Origin: Burkholderiaceae bacterium
Lineage (GTDB): Bacteria; Pseudomonadota; Gammaproteobacteria; Burkholderiales; Burkholderiaceae_B
DNA: 64,000 nt
Direction of reading: 5' to 3'
Assembly (NCBI GenBank): GCA_030158305.1
Contig: JAOATE010000007.1
Span: forward strand, 1-64,000
Shown piece after piece: positions 1 through 7,990 of the stretch (position 1 is the first letter of the stretch; the number at the start of each line of letters is the position of its first letter). Below the pieces are notes generated by a model. It did no database searches. It was not told the DNA's origin and saw only the letters and a list, made by a program, of their open reading frames with translations. The position numbers were made by a program, and so were the translations under genes.

Positions 1-43
1 CACCCATAAATGTGCCGCAAATTCCCAAAATATGCAGATGCAT
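1..43 (-). CDS. mpl: UDP-N-acetylmuramate:L-Ala-gamma-D-Glu-mDAP ligase, N-terminal fragment
   Basis: Only the first 14 codons are inside the window. They read MHLHILGICGTFMG, which is the start and glycine-rich nucleotide-binding loop typical of Mpl, the cytoplasmic ligase that reattaches recycled murein tripeptide to UDP-MurNAc. An AGGAG-type ribosome binding site lies just upstream on the minus strand (about positions 50-54). The gene runs off the left edge and is divergent from the thioredoxin-like gene. MurC shares a related loop, but the HILGICGTFMG form points to Mpl. Identification rests on very few residues. Confidence 0.7.
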   Translation of the reverse strand, partial: MHLHILGICGTFMG

Positions 44-153
44 GAACAGTCTCCTGCCCACATTGTAGAGGCAGATGTCCTCCGGCTCAGATGCTTTCGA
101 AACCCCTTTGTGATTGGCGCACTGAGAACACGAGGGGCGCTATGATATGAGGT

Positions 154-732
154 ATGAAGAGAAGAACCATGATCTTTGGCGGAGCGGGTGTGGTGGCGAT
201 TGCCACGACGGCCTGGTTTGCCTGGCACGCGACCTCGACGCGCGCTCCGGCTGCGAATCGTGCCGTCAGTCTGCCAGGCAGTACGCCTAGCAAAGCCACG
301 CCCAATCCAAGTGCTTTGTACTCGGCCTCGTTACCGGACTTATCAGGCAATCCCGTTGCACTCAGTCAGCTTAAAGGGCGCCCGCTTGTGGCGAATTTTT
401 GGGCGACTTGGTGTGCACCTTGTGTTGAGGAGATGCCGCATCTTGATGCATTATCTAAATCTTTGCCTAATATTCAATTTGTTGGCATCGGTATCGATAC
501 TGCGGCTAACATCTCTAAATTTGTCGCTAAAGTTCCAGTTTCTTATCCGTTATATGTTGCAGGGCATTCGGGTATTGCGCTTGTGAGAGAGTTGGGCAAT
601 GCAGCAGGAGGGCTCCCTTTTACCGTACTGTTGGATGCAGAAGGGCACATTTTCGACACAATACTGGGTCAGGTCTCACCTGAGGATTTGCAGAGGCGAA
701 TTGCTCGCTTAGTGGCAAAATCAAAGACGTAG
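154..732 (+). CDS. TlpA-family thiol:disulfide oxidoreductase
   Basis: A 192-residue exported thioredoxin-fold protein. Residues 1-25 form a basic N-terminus plus a hydrophobic segment (signal peptide or anchor), then a low-complexity Ala/Pro/Ser linker to about residue 55. The AhpC/TSA-Redoxin fold follows, with the redox motif WCAPC at residues 86-90 and the cis-proline in GGLPF near 155. Members of this family reduce or shuffle disulfides in the periplasm, for example in cytochrome c maturation. It lies upstream of aroQ, a context known in Burkholderiales, but nothing nearby fixes its substrate. The start is the ATG before the basic KRR cluster. Confidence 0.85.
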   Translation: MKRRTMIFGGAGVVAIATTAWFAWHATSTRAPAANRAVSLPGSTPSKATPNPSALYSASLPDLSGNPVALSQLKGRPLVANFWATWCAPCVEEMPHLDALSKSLPNIQFVGIGIDTAANISKFVAKVPVSYPLYVAGHSGIALVRELGNAAGGLPFTVLLDAEGHIFDTILGQVSPEDLQRRIARLVAKSKT

Positions 733-795
733 ATAGACAAATGGCGGGAATTGGCGTAAAAATGCGCACCTGATCATTGCTTTTGGCGATACGGC

Positions 796-1239
796 ATGGC
801 ACAAAACCTTCTTGTTCTAAATGGACCCAACCTGAATATGCTCGGGTTGAGAGAGCCGCATCTCTATGGGCACACGACATTGCCACAACTAGAGTCTGGT
901 TTAGTGGCCTTAGCGCAGACGCTAGGTGTCAAGCTCTCTACTTTTCAGAGCAATCACGAAGGTGCGTTGGTCGACCGTATTCAGCAAGCCCGTACCGACG
1001 GGACAGATTTCATCATTGTGAACGCGGGTGCTTACACCCACACGAGTGTTGCAATACGTGATGCCTTGGCGGGTGTCAGTATTGCGTTTGTAGAAGTGCA
1101 TGTGTCTAACGTCTACAAACGTGAAGAATTTCGTCATCATTCTTACCTGTCAGATTTGGCGGTTGGTGTGGTGGCAGGTCTTGGCCCATCTGGGTATGAG
1201 GCTGCAGTGCGCTTTGCCGCTCAATACGAGCTTATCTAG
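796..1239 (+). CDS. aroQ: 3-dehydroquinate dehydratase, type II
   Basis: Converts 3-dehydroquinate to 3-dehydroshikimate, step 3 of the shikimate pathway, as a cytoplasmic dodecamer. At 147 residues it has the usual type II length. Visible family motifs: [13 protein letters not shown] at 9-21, the catalytic Tyr24 in [15 protein letters not shown] at 50-60, NAGAYTH at 76-82, the catalytic His in EVHVSN (about 102) and FRHHSY at 112-117. It is followed after 17 nt by accB; the linkage aroQ-accB-accC is widespread in proteobacteria. Confidence 0.97.
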   Translation: MAQNLLVLNGPNLNMLGLREPHLYGHTTLPQLESGLVALAQTLGVKLSTFQSNHEGALVDRIQQARTDGTDFIIVNAGAYTHTSVAIRDALAGVSIAFVEVHVSNVYKREEFRHHSYLSDLAVGVVAGLGPSGYEAAVRFAAQYELI

Positions 1240-1256
1240 AACCTTACGGAAATACT

Positions 1257-1709
1257 ATGGATCTGAGAAAACTGAAAACGTTGATTGACTTGGTGGCCGA
1301 GTCTGGCATTGCCGAACTGGAAATTACAGAGGGTGAGGGTAAGGTCCGCATTGTCAAGTTTTCCCAGGCTATTCAGCCGATGGCCTATGCGCCTGCACCA
1401 CAATACGCACCTCAGCCTGGTGCTGAAGTTGCGCCTGCGGCTGCGCCAGTCACACCTGTTCCTGCAGCTGTTGTGGGTCATACGGTCAAGGCTCCGATGG
1501 TTGGCACTTTTTATCGTGCGCCTAATCCAAACTCACCTTCGTTTGTCGAAGTGGGTCAGACCGTCAAAGAAGGCGAGCCTTTGTGCATCATTGAGGCAAT
1601 GAAGCTGCTCAATGAGATCGAGGCGGATAAGTCTGGTGTCATCAAGGAAATTTTGGTTCAAAACGGTGAGCCGGTCGAATATGGCCAGCCACTTTTTGTG
1701 ATCGTCTGA
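1257..1709 (+). CDS. accB: Acetyl-CoA carboxylase biotin carboxyl carrier protein
   Basis: Carries the biotin of acetyl-CoA carboxylase, which makes malonyl-CoA for fatty acid synthesis. The 150-residue protein has a charged N-terminal domain (1-40), a mobile Ala/Pro linker (about 43-75) and the C-terminal biotinyl domain with the biotinylation motif EAMKL, Lys116. The so-called thumb is represented by the segment after [10 protein letters not shown]. The stop is 1 nt before the accC ATG, so the two subunits should be made together. Confidence 0.97.
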   Translation: MDLRKLKTLIDLVAESGIAELEITEGEGKVRIVKFSQAIQPMAYAPAPQYAPQPGAEVAPAAAPVTPVPAAVVGHTVKAPMVGTFYRAPNPNSPSFVEVGQTVKEGEPLCIIEAMKLLNEIEADKSGVIKEILVQNGEPVEYGQPLFVIV

Positions 1710-1710
1710 T

Positions 1711-3060
1711 ATGTTTGAAAAGATTCTGATCGCCAATCGAGGCGAAATTGCATTGCGGATTCAACGCGCTTGCCGTGAAATGGGTATCAAGACCGTTGTC
1801 GTCCATTCCGAGGCCGATCGTGATGCCAAGTATGTGCGTCTGGCTGACGAGTCTGTCTGCATTGGCCCACCCGCGTCCCGCGATAGCTATCTCAATATGC
1901 CGGCGATCATCGCTGCAGCTGAAGTCACGGATGCAGAAGCGATTCATCCGGGTTATGGCTTCTTGTCTGAAAATGCAGATTTTGCAGATCGCGTGGAAAA
2001 GAGCGGTTTTGTTTTTATCGGACCTCGACCTGAGTCGATTCGTCTGATGGGCGACAAGGTCAGCGCAAAACACGCCATGATTGAGGCGGGTGTGCCTGTG
2101 GTGCCGGGTTCGGCGGGTGCCTTACCCGATGACCCCGCAGAGATTTTGCGTACAGCACGCGAGGTGGGATACCCAGTCATCATCAAGGCGGCAGGTGGCG
2201 GCGGTGGGCGCGGTATGCGCGTTGTCCATACTGAAGCTGCGTTACTGAATGCCGTCACGATGACTAAATCAGAGGCGGGCGCTGCCTTTAATAACCCTGA
2301 GGTTTATCTCGAAAAGTTTCTCGAAAACCCACGCCATATTGAAATTCAAGTGTTGGCGGATGGCGGCAAGAATGCTGTCTGGCTGGGTGAGCGCGATTGC
2401 TCGATGCAACGCCGTCACCAAAAAGTGATCGAAGAAGCGCCCGCCCCAGGAATTGATCGCAAGCTGATTGAAAAAATCGGTGAGCGTTGCGCTGAGGCCT
2501 GCCGCAAGATTGAATATCGAGGCGCAGGGACTTTTGAGTTTCTTTACGAAAACGGCGAGTTTTACTTTATTGAAATGAATACCCGGATTCAGGTTGAGCA
2601 TCCTGTGACAGAATTGATCACAGGGATTGACTTGGTACAGCAGCAAATTCGTGTTGCTGCAGGGGAGAAATTTCTCTTGCGTCAAAAAGATATTACGTTC
2701 CGCGGACATGCCGTCGAGTGCCGTATCAACGCTGAAGATCCTTTTAGCTTTATGCCTAGCCCAGGCCGCATCACTAACTGGCATACCCCCGGTGGTCCTG
2801 GTGTGCGTATCGACTCGCATGCGTTTAATGGCTATTTTGTGCCGCCCAACTACGACTCGATGATTGCTAAGGTCATCACGTATGGTGATACCCGCGCGCA
2901 GGCTGTGGCGCGGATGTCGATTGCCTTGTCAGAAATGGTGGTCGAAGGCATTAAAACCAATATTCCTTTGCATCGTGAACTGATGGCTGACGCTAAGTTT
3001 GTTGAGGGAGGCACGAGTATTCATTATCTCGAGCACAAACTTGCCTCACGAGCTGAATAA
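1711..3060 (+). CDS. accC: Acetyl-CoA carboxylase biotin carboxylase subunit
   Basis: ATP-dependent carboxylation of the biotin on AccB. The 449-residue chain has the expected order: N-terminal preATP-grasp domain starting [16 protein letters not shown], the ATP-grasp with the glycine-rich loop [12 protein letters not shown] near residue 160, metal- and bicarbonate-binding part [14 protein letters not shown] near 288-301, and the C-terminal biotin carboxylase domain. The length equals that of E. coli AccC. It begins 1 nt after accB and is followed by prmA after 11 nt, indicating one operon. Confidence 0.98.
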   Translation: MFEKILIANRGEIALRIQRACREMGIKTVVVHSEADRDAKYVRLADESVCIGPPASRDSYLNMPAIIAAAEVTDAEAIHPGYGFLSENADFADRVEKSGFVFIGPRPESIRLMGDKVSAKHAMIEAGVPVVPGSAGALPDDPAEILRTAREVGYPVIIKAAGGGGGRGMRVVHTEAALLNAVTMTKSEAGAAFNNPEVYLEKFLENPRHIEIQVLADGGKNAVWLGERDCSMQRRHQKVIEEAPAPGIDRKLIEKIGERCAEACRKIEYRGAGTFEFLYENGEFYFIEMNTRIQVEHPVTELITGIDLVQQQIRVAAGEKFLLRQKDITFRGHAVECRINAEDPFSFMPSPGRITNWHTPGGPGVRIDSHAFNGYFVPPNYDSMIAKVITYGDTRAQAVARMSIALSEMVVEGIKTNIPLHRELMADAKFVEGGTSIHYLEHKLASRAE

Positions 3061-3071
3061 CGGAAACCACA

Positions 3072-3974
3072 ATGCGTGAACTGGTTCTGTTGTGCCCAGG
3101 CTCTCTCGCAGAGCCACTCTCTGACGGTTTACTGGAGTCAGGTGCCTTGTCTGTGTCTGTCGAAGACGCAGACCTCGATACTGACGAAGAGCAACCGCTG
3201 TTTGGGGAGCCGGGTAGCGAACCTAATACCCAAGCATGGGCGCGTAATCGTCTAGTGGTGCTGTTGGCAGATGGGACTGACCCTGAGCAGTTGCTGGCGA
3301 GTGCACGCGAGGACCTCGATACAGAAACGGTCTTGCCATGGCATTTACGTCAGGTGCCTGATGCGGACTGGGTGAGACTCACGCAATCACAATTTGGTCC
3401 GATCTCGGTGGGCAATCATATTCTGATCGTGCCGAGCTGGCATGCTGATCAGATGCCTGCCACACCAGAGGCCGGGCGGATCGCGATTCAATTGGACCCA
3501 GGCTTGGCTTTTGGTACAGGCAGCCATCCCACCACGCATCTTTGCCTGGAGTGGTTAGCCGATGAGCTACCCGCTGGCGCCACAGTGCTGGATTATGGTT
3601 GTGGATCTGGTATTTTGGCGATTGCGGCCAAAATGTTGGGTGCCTCAAGCGTAACGGGCGTCGATATTGATGAGCAAGCCGTTCAAGCGACAGCTGCCAA
3701 TGCGCTCGCCAATCAAACTGAAGTCAATGCGCAATTGCCCGAAGGCCTCAGAGAGGGGCAGTTCGATGTGGTCGTTGCCAACATTTTGTCTAATCCGCTG
3801 AAAGTGCTGGCACCGATGCTTTCGACGCGAGTCCGTTCTGGTGGCAGTCTAGTGCTGTCTGGTGTGCTTGAGCGACAGGCATTAGAGGTTGCAGAGGCCT
3901 ACGCGCCTTGGCTGCCAATGACCGTATGGCAGTCTCGCGATGGCTGGGTGTGTCTGGCTGGTCGCAAACCTTGA
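3072..3974 (+). CDS. prmA: Ribosomal protein L11 methyltransferase
   Basis: SAM-dependent methyltransferase that trimethylates ribosomal protein L11. The 300-residue protein has an N-terminal L11-recognition domain and a class I methyltransferase domain from about 145 with the SAM loop LDYGCGSGILAIAA, the acidic ribose-binding end GVDID, and the motif NILSNPL that corresponds to the substrate-site NILA/NP motif. It is directly downstream of accC with an 11-nt gap, the same accC-prmA neighbourhood as in Bordetella and relatives. Confidence 0.95.
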   Translation: MRELVLLCPGSLAEPLSDGLLESGALSVSVEDADLDTDEEQPLFGEPGSEPNTQAWARNRLVVLLADGTDPEQLLASAREDLDTETVLPWHLRQVPDADWVRLTQSQFGPISVGNHILIVPSWHADQMPATPEAGRIAIQLDPGLAFGTGSHPTTHLCLEWLADELPAGATVLDYGCGSGILAIAAKMLGASSVTGVDIDEQAVQATAANALANQTEVNAQLPEGLREGQFDVVVANILSNPLKVLAPMLSTRVRSGGSLVLSGVLERQALEVAEAYAPWLPMTVWQSRDGWVCLAGRKP

Positions 3975-3983
3975 GGTGAGCGC

Positions 3984-5003
3984 ATGAGTCTCGTGACACG
4001 TTGTCCAAAGTGCCAGAGCGATTTTGTCGTCAAGCTTGAGCAACTGCAAGCCCTTGATGGCTTGGTGCGATGTGGTGCCTGCTCGCATATTTTTGATGGT
4101 TTTTCTACATTGCAAAGTCAGTTGCCGACCTTGACCCAGCGTCCAGGGCTTGGCGCGATGGGGAGCGCATCATCTTCCGCACCCACACTGACAGTGGCAC
4201 CTGCACCAACGGTTATTTCTACTCCTGTTCCCATTGCTACACCATCAGTTGCCCCTGTGCCGACAGTGTTACGTCACCGCACTGAACGCACTGAGCCACG
4301 TACGTTGCCGGAGTCCGCCTCGCACACTGAACAAGTCGAGTCCAGCGAGAAACCGAGAGCCACTCAGCGCTTTTCTTTTTCTGCTAATTCAGCAGAGCAA
4401 GAGCAAGAGCGTTTGGACACAATGATCGTCGGTGAATCACGTTTGCGGGGAGACGGACCCTCTGTTGGTCGAACCCAGCCAGAGTTTTTGGTCGATGAAG
4501 TTGATACTCCGCAGTTAAAGATGTTGCTATGGAGCTTAGGCAGTATCTTGGCGCTTGGGTTACTTGTTGTGCAGTTGGCCTACGTCTTTCGTAATGATCT
4601 GGCGAGCCTTGTTCCTGCCTGGCGTCCTGTCCTTGAATCTCTTTGCGGTAAGCTGCGCTGTGAAGTCAGTTTGCGCCGACATCTTGAGCGAATTTCTGTC
4701 TCGGTCATCGCGTTCGAACGTCAGTCCGCTGCAGACCAAGAGTCTAAGTCTGCTGAAATGACTCTGAAATTCTCATTGCGTAATCGCTTTAATCAACCGC
4801 AACCTTGGCCTTATCTTTCTCTTGAGTTGACCGATGCGTCTGGGACAGTGGTGTTGAGAAAACGTCTGAGTCCGAATGAGTATCTGCCTGTTGCTTTGGT
4901 CGACAAGCCTTTTGCGGCCAGTCAGGAAGTCAGTCTAATGTTGCCCGTTACTGTGACAGGATTACAGATCAACGGCTATTCGCTTAAACCATTTTTTCCT
5001 TGA
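3984..5003 (+). CDS. Zinc-ribbon (MJ0042-type) DUF3426 membrane protein
   Basis: A 339-residue protein with an N-terminal zinc ribbon (CPKC at 7-10, CGAC at 30-33), a long Pro/Thr/Ala/Val-rich linker (about 50-150), one transmembrane helix around 176-197 (LLWSLGSILALGLLVVQLAY), and a C-terminal DUF3426 domain, which topology puts in the periplasm. The family is widespread in Betaproteobacteria beside prmA, but its function is unknown to me. Nine nt separate it from prmA and ten nt from the kinase, so it is in the same operon. A link of cytoplasmic metal/redox or ligand sensing to the envelope is inference only. Confidence 0.85.
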   Translation: MSLVTRCPKCQSDFVVKLEQLQALDGLVRCGACSHIFDGFSTLQSQLPTLTQRPGLGAMGSASSSAPTLTVAPAPTVISTPVPIATPSVAPVPTVLRHRTERTEPRTLPESASHTEQVESSEKPRATQRFSFSANSAEQEQERLDTMIVGESRLRGDGPSVGRTQPEFLVDEVDTPQLKMLLWSLGSILALGLLVVQLAYVFRNDLASLVPAWRPVLESLCGKLRCEVSLRRHLERISVSVIAFERQSAADQESKSAEMTLKFSLRNRFNQPQPWPYLSLELTDASGTVVLRKRLSPNEYLPVALVDKPFAASQEVSLMLPVTVTGLQINGYSLKPFFP

Positions 5004-5013
5004 GGCATTTAGC

Positions 5014-5955
5014 ATGACAGCGTCAGTTTTGATTTGTGGTTCAGTCGCTTTCGATACGATCGCAGTCTTTGAAGGGCAGTTTAAAGAGCATATTTTGCCT
5101 GACCGGATTCATGCCTTAAGTGTGTCTTTTTTAGTGCCCCGTATGCGCCGAGAGTTTGGTGGATGTGCGGGCAATATTGCTTACAACCTCAAACTTCTGG
5201 GCGGTCATCCCATTCCTGTGGCAACAGTGGGCGATGACGCGAATGATTATTTGCAGCGCTTTAAGCAGCTGGGGATCAATGTCAATATGATTCGTAGCTT
5301 GCCAGACACTTTGACTGCCCAATGTTTCATCACAACCGATCTAGATGACAATCAAATCTCAGCGTTTCATCCTGGCGCGATGGATCGCTCCTCTGAAAAC
5401 GATGTGACGGGTCATCAGGCTGCTTGGGCCATCGTAGCGCCCGATTCAAAAGCGGGCATGATCGCACATGCCAAGCGCTTGCATGCGCAAGGGACACCGT
5501 TTATTTTTGATCTGGGACAGGCCATGCCTCTGTTTGATGGTGAAGACATCAAACAGATGATTAGTCTTGCGCAGGCACTGACGGTCAATGATTACGAAGC
5601 AAGCGTAGTTGAGCAACGAACTGGCAAGAGTATTGCTGAATTAGCGCAGGGCTTGCGCGCGGTCGTCGTCACACGCGGCTCTGCGGGGGCGACGCTTTAT
5701 ACCGAGGGGCAAGAGCATCATATTGATCCCGTGGCGCCCCAGGGGCTTGTCGACCCGACGGGTTGCGGCGACGCGCATCGCGCGGGCTTGCTGTACGGCC
5801 TGACACAAGGTTGGACATGGATAGATGCCTGTAAACTTGGAAGTCTGATGGGTTCGATCAAGATTGCATCGCGTGGTCCTCAAAATCACGCACCGAGCCG
5901 AGCCGAAATCAACGCTATGCTCAAAGGTCAGTTCAATTTGCAACTGCCTGTTTAA
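5014..5955 (+). CDS. PfkB-family carbohydrate (ribokinase/adenosine kinase-like) kinase
   Basis: A 313-residue ribokinase-fold kinase. Seen are the N-terminal GG-containing substrate loop FGGCAGNIAYNL (about 49-60), the residues ALTVNDYEAS where PfkB proteins have a KPN/VN-E signature, and the C-terminal anion-hole and catalytic motif DPTGCGDAHRAG near 248-259, with the catalytic Asp in GD. The usual form is DTTGAGDAF; the Pro and the His after GDA are unusual. The sequence resembles the group annotated as adenosine kinase in Burkholderiales, but the substrate cannot be read from sequence. Confidence 0.85.
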   Translation: MTASVLICGSVAFDTIAVFEGQFKEHILPDRIHALSVSFLVPRMRREFGGCAGNIAYNLKLLGGHPIPVATVGDDANDYLQRFKQLGINVNMIRSLPDTLTAQCFITTDLDDNQISAFHPGAMDRSSENDVTGHQAAWAIVAPDSKAGMIAHAKRLHAQGTPFIFDLGQAMPLFDGEDIKQMISLAQALTVNDYEASVVEQRTGKSIAELAQGLRAVVVTRGSAGATLYTEGQEHHIDPVAPQGLVDPTGCGDAHRAGLLYGLTQGWTWIDACKLGSLMGSIKIASRGPQNHAPSRAEINAMLKGQFNLQLPV

Positions 5956-5978
5956 GCGAATTTGAAGGGAATTTTGCG

Positions 5979-6482
5979 ATGAATACATCAATACTCTCCA
6001 CCAATTTAAGCGCCCGCCTGTTTGTGAGTGCATGTGCCCTATCGGCGGTGGTTCTTGTTTCTGGCTGCGCAAAGCCCTCGGCTTCTGCCAATGTCTACAA
6101 CTACAACCAAACTCAACGCGACCAAATCGTGCGTAATGGAACGGTGATTAATGTTCGACCGATCACGATCCAGAGCGACCAGACTTCTGGGGTAGGCGCG
6201 ATTGCTGGCGGTGCTGTCGGTGGTGTAGCCGGCAGTGCGGTTGGGGGTGGGACGGGTCGCACGCTAGCGATTATTGGTGGTGCGATTTTGGGCGCGCTGG
6301 CTGGTAATGCTGTCGAGGACCAGGTGGGTAAAAAAGACGGACTGGAAATTTCAGTGCGTTTAGATAATGGCGAGACTCGGGTGATTGCTCAAGAGGCTGA
6401 TTTGCCGATCATGATGAATCAACGTGTTCAGGTCATTAGTGGAGCAGGGCCCACACGTGTGGTGCCGCTCACACAGAACTAA
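5979..6482 (+). CDS. Glycine-zipper outer-membrane lipoprotein (SlyB/Pcp-like)
   Basis: A 167-residue lipoprotein. The signal peptide ends in the lipobox LVSGC (Cys30). Residues about 70-110 form a glycine-zipper hairpin (GAIAGGAVGGVAGSAVGGG and IIGGAILGALAGNA), the 2TM Rick_17kDa/SlyB motif, followed by a small C-terminal domain with alternating charged residues. Such proteins are structural components of the outer membrane and are often stress-regulated. It is 23 nt after the kinase and convergent with yggT, 12 nt apart. Whether it shares the accC operon transcript is not visible. Confidence 0.9.
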   Translation: MNTSILSTNLSARLFVSACALSAVVLVSGCAKPSASANVYNYNQTQRDQIVRNGTVINVRPITIQSDQTSGVGAIAGGAVGGVAGSAVGGGTGRTLAIIGGAILGALAGNAVEDQVGKKDGLEISVRLDNGETRVIAQEADLPIMMNQRVQVISGAGPTRVVPLTQN

Positions 6483-6494
6483 ATCCTCCAAACG

Positions 6495-7067
6495 CTAGAG
6501 AATGAATAGCGGGAAAAGTTGGTAGGTGATGCGGTTAACCACCATGATGGCGATTTGAGCCAATATCAACAATACGATGGGCGACAAGTCAAAACCGCCC
6601 AGGTTTGGCATAATGCGACGGATGGGTTCCAGCAGGGGGCCTGTCATCGTGCGCAATACGGGCATGATCGTTGCCATCGGGTTCATCCATGACAGCACGG
6701 CCTGAATCAAAGTCAGCCAGACAATCAAATTGAGCGCCCAGCGCGCAACGGTTGCGAAGCCTGCGCCAAGCACACCGGGTATGAGTTTGACAGGCAACAT
6801 GCTGGTGGTTGATACCAGCCACAATAAAACGAGATACACCACTGCAACGATCAAGGCGCCAAGTAGGCTGGCCCAGTCTGTCCCGCCGCCCGTGGGCACC
6901 ACTCGGCGAAGTGGCGTGACGAGCCAGTTGGTCGCCTGGATGATCGCTTGAGAAATGGGGTTGAAGGGGTGTAGTTTGACCGCATGCAACCAGGCGCGCG
7001 CTAGAAGCACCGCACCGATGAGCGTAAAAACAATATCAAGAATAAAGCGGAGTATTTCGCCAATCAT
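6495..7067 (-). CDS. yggT: YggT-family integral membrane protein
   Basis: A 190-residue membrane protein with two copies of the YGGT module. Each copy has a hydrophobic helix pair separated by an amphipathic LNP/HPFNPISQ-type stretch (HPFNPISQAII near 33-43 and SWMNPMATIMPVLR near 125-138). The family is usually found near the pyrroline reductase proC or in cell-division contexts; here proC is not adjacent. Its molecular role is not established with certainty. It reads toward, and ends 12 nt from, the glycine-zipper lipoprotein. Confidence 0.9.
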   Translation of the reverse strand: MIGEILRFILDIVFTLIGAVLLARAWLHAVKLHPFNPISQAIIQATNWLVTPLRRVVPTGGGTDWASLLGALIVAVVYLVLLWLVSTTSMLPVKLIPGVLGAGFATVARWALNLIVWLTLIQAVLSWMNPMATIMPVLRTMTGPLLEPIRRIMPNLGGFDLSPIVLLILAQIAIMVVNRITYQLFPLFIL

Positions 7068-7154
7068 AAAGAATCTGTCCCGAGTGGAGAAACAAGGTCA
7101 CCATTGTCGCACGCGAGTCTCTGCTCGCACCAGCGTAAACAGGGTGGCATGGAC

Positions 7155-7184
7155 AAAAAAGCCGCCTGGCGAACCAGGCGGCTA
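7155..7184 (-). terminator. Rho-independent terminator of the histone H1-like gene
   Basis: On the minus strand a 10-bp perfect stem (AGCCGCCTGG pairing with CCAGGCGGCT, positions 7160-7183) with a four-base loop is followed by a run of six U. It lies 26 nt beyond the TGA that closes the -1 frame of the histone gene but 148 nt beyond its in-frame TAG. This placement supports the longer reading as the native gene. Confidence 0.9.
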
Positions 7185-7209
7185 GGTCTAACTCACCTCA
7201 GCTAAAAGC

Positions 7210-7335
7210 TCAGGGACGGCCACCCGTAGGAAAGGGCCAAGACGCAGCAGGATTCAGGGCAGTTTTTGCACCTGGAGCTGCGGCTGTCGAGGGGGCGGCG
7301 GCTGCCGGCTTTTTAGCAGCAGGTTTTTTAACTAT
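7210..7335 (-). other. C-terminal coding extension of the histone H1-like gene in the -1 frame
   Basis: Reading on from the A10 run in the -1 frame gives 41 more residues before a TGA at 7212-7210. The peptide begins IVKKPAAKKPAAAAPSTAA and ends NPAASWPFPTGGRP. It continues the Lys/Ala/Pro composition, and as I recall the NPAA-WPFPTG tail matches the C-terminus of histone H1-like proteins of Alcaligenaceae. Thus the real protein is probably about 164 residues. The frame change could be a programmed -1 shift or RNA polymerase slippage at the A run, a phase-variable tract, or a base-call error in the homopolymer. Confidence 0.8.
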
Positions 7336-7703
7336 TTTTTTTTTGCAGCAACTTTTGTAGCTGCTGGCTTTTTAGCAACGGCTTTTTTGGCCGCAGGCTT
7401 AGCTGCTACTTTTTTGACTGCAGGCTTCTTTGCTGCAACTTTTTTGACTGCTTTTTTAGCAACGACTTTCTTTGCTGCAGGCTTTTTAGCGGCGACTTTT
7501 TTCGCTGCTGGCTTTTTAGCCGCTGCTTTTTTCGCTACTTTCTTGACTGCTTTTTTAGCAACGACTTTCTTTGCTGCAGGCTTCTTAGCAGCAACTTTCT
7601 TTACTGCTGCTGGCTTCTTTGCAACGACTTTTTTAGCTGCAACTGGCTTCTTTGCTGCGGCTTTTTTCACTGCTTTTTTTGCTGCTTTTTTGGCTGTTGC
7701 CAT
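7332..7703 (-). CDS. Histone H1-like Lys/Ala-rich DNA-binding protein (zero frame)
   Basis: The in-frame product is 123 residues made almost entirely of Lys, Ala, Val and Pro in tandem AAKKPAAKKV-type repeats, as in the Bordetella histone H1 homologue and other eukaryotic-H1-tail-like nucleoid proteins. Such proteins bind and compact DNA without sequence specificity. A strong AAGGAG site precedes the ATG. The zero frame closes at TAG right after GC-A10 (run at 7335-7344), while the downstream -1 frame (7210-7335) carries the expected family tail. The repetitive low-complexity DNA is prone to indels. The open frame on the opposite strand is a composition artefact. Confidence 0.9.
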   Translation of the reverse strand: MATAKKAAKKAVKKAAAKKPVAAKKVVAKKPAAVKKVAAKKPAAKKVVAKKAVKKVAKKAAAKKPAAKKVAAKKPAAKKVVAKKAVKKVAAKKPAVKKVAAKPAAKKAVAKKPAATKVAAKKK

Positions 7704-7963
7704 GGTAATACTCCTTAGTTCAGGGTCCCAAACATTAAAACCCGTGCTCGACTCCGCCCACCATGGGAGGATGTTTCGCCCGAGTTATTCATCGTCACAA
7801 GCCACTACCAGACAGCGGTAGCATGTTGATTTGTGCTGATGAATCCGGCACAGCCATTTGAACTGCCTCCCGTTAGGACGCGAACCAATTCAAATGGCAC
7901 CAGCTGGCGGGGTGAGCCGCCGACTGGAAAGTACAAAGTGAGATTGAAACTCTGACTAGAGAC

Positions 7964-7990
7964 TTATTCCCAATTGGCTTATTCCCAATT
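7964..7990 (-). repeat. 15-bp tandem duplication across the nrdB stop codon
   Basis: On the minus strand the last codons of nrdB, AATTGGGAATAA (Asn-Trp-Glu-stop), are followed by GCC and then an exact second copy of AATTGGGAATAA. The period is 15 bp, so the second copy is in the same frame: readthrough of the first TAA would add only Ala-Asn-Trp-Glu before a second TAA. It looks like a recent slipped-strand duplication. Confidence 0.85.

Noticed and set aside
7332-7703. Repetitive DNA as a CRISPR array
   Set aside because: Repeats are irregular Lys/Ala codons with no unique spacers; it codes a histone H1-like protein.
7387-7821. Long open frame of Ala/Phe/Thr on the plus strand opposite the histone gene
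   Set aside because: It is the complement of the Lys/Ala repeats; hydrophobic low-complexity reading, no ribosome site, product meaningless.
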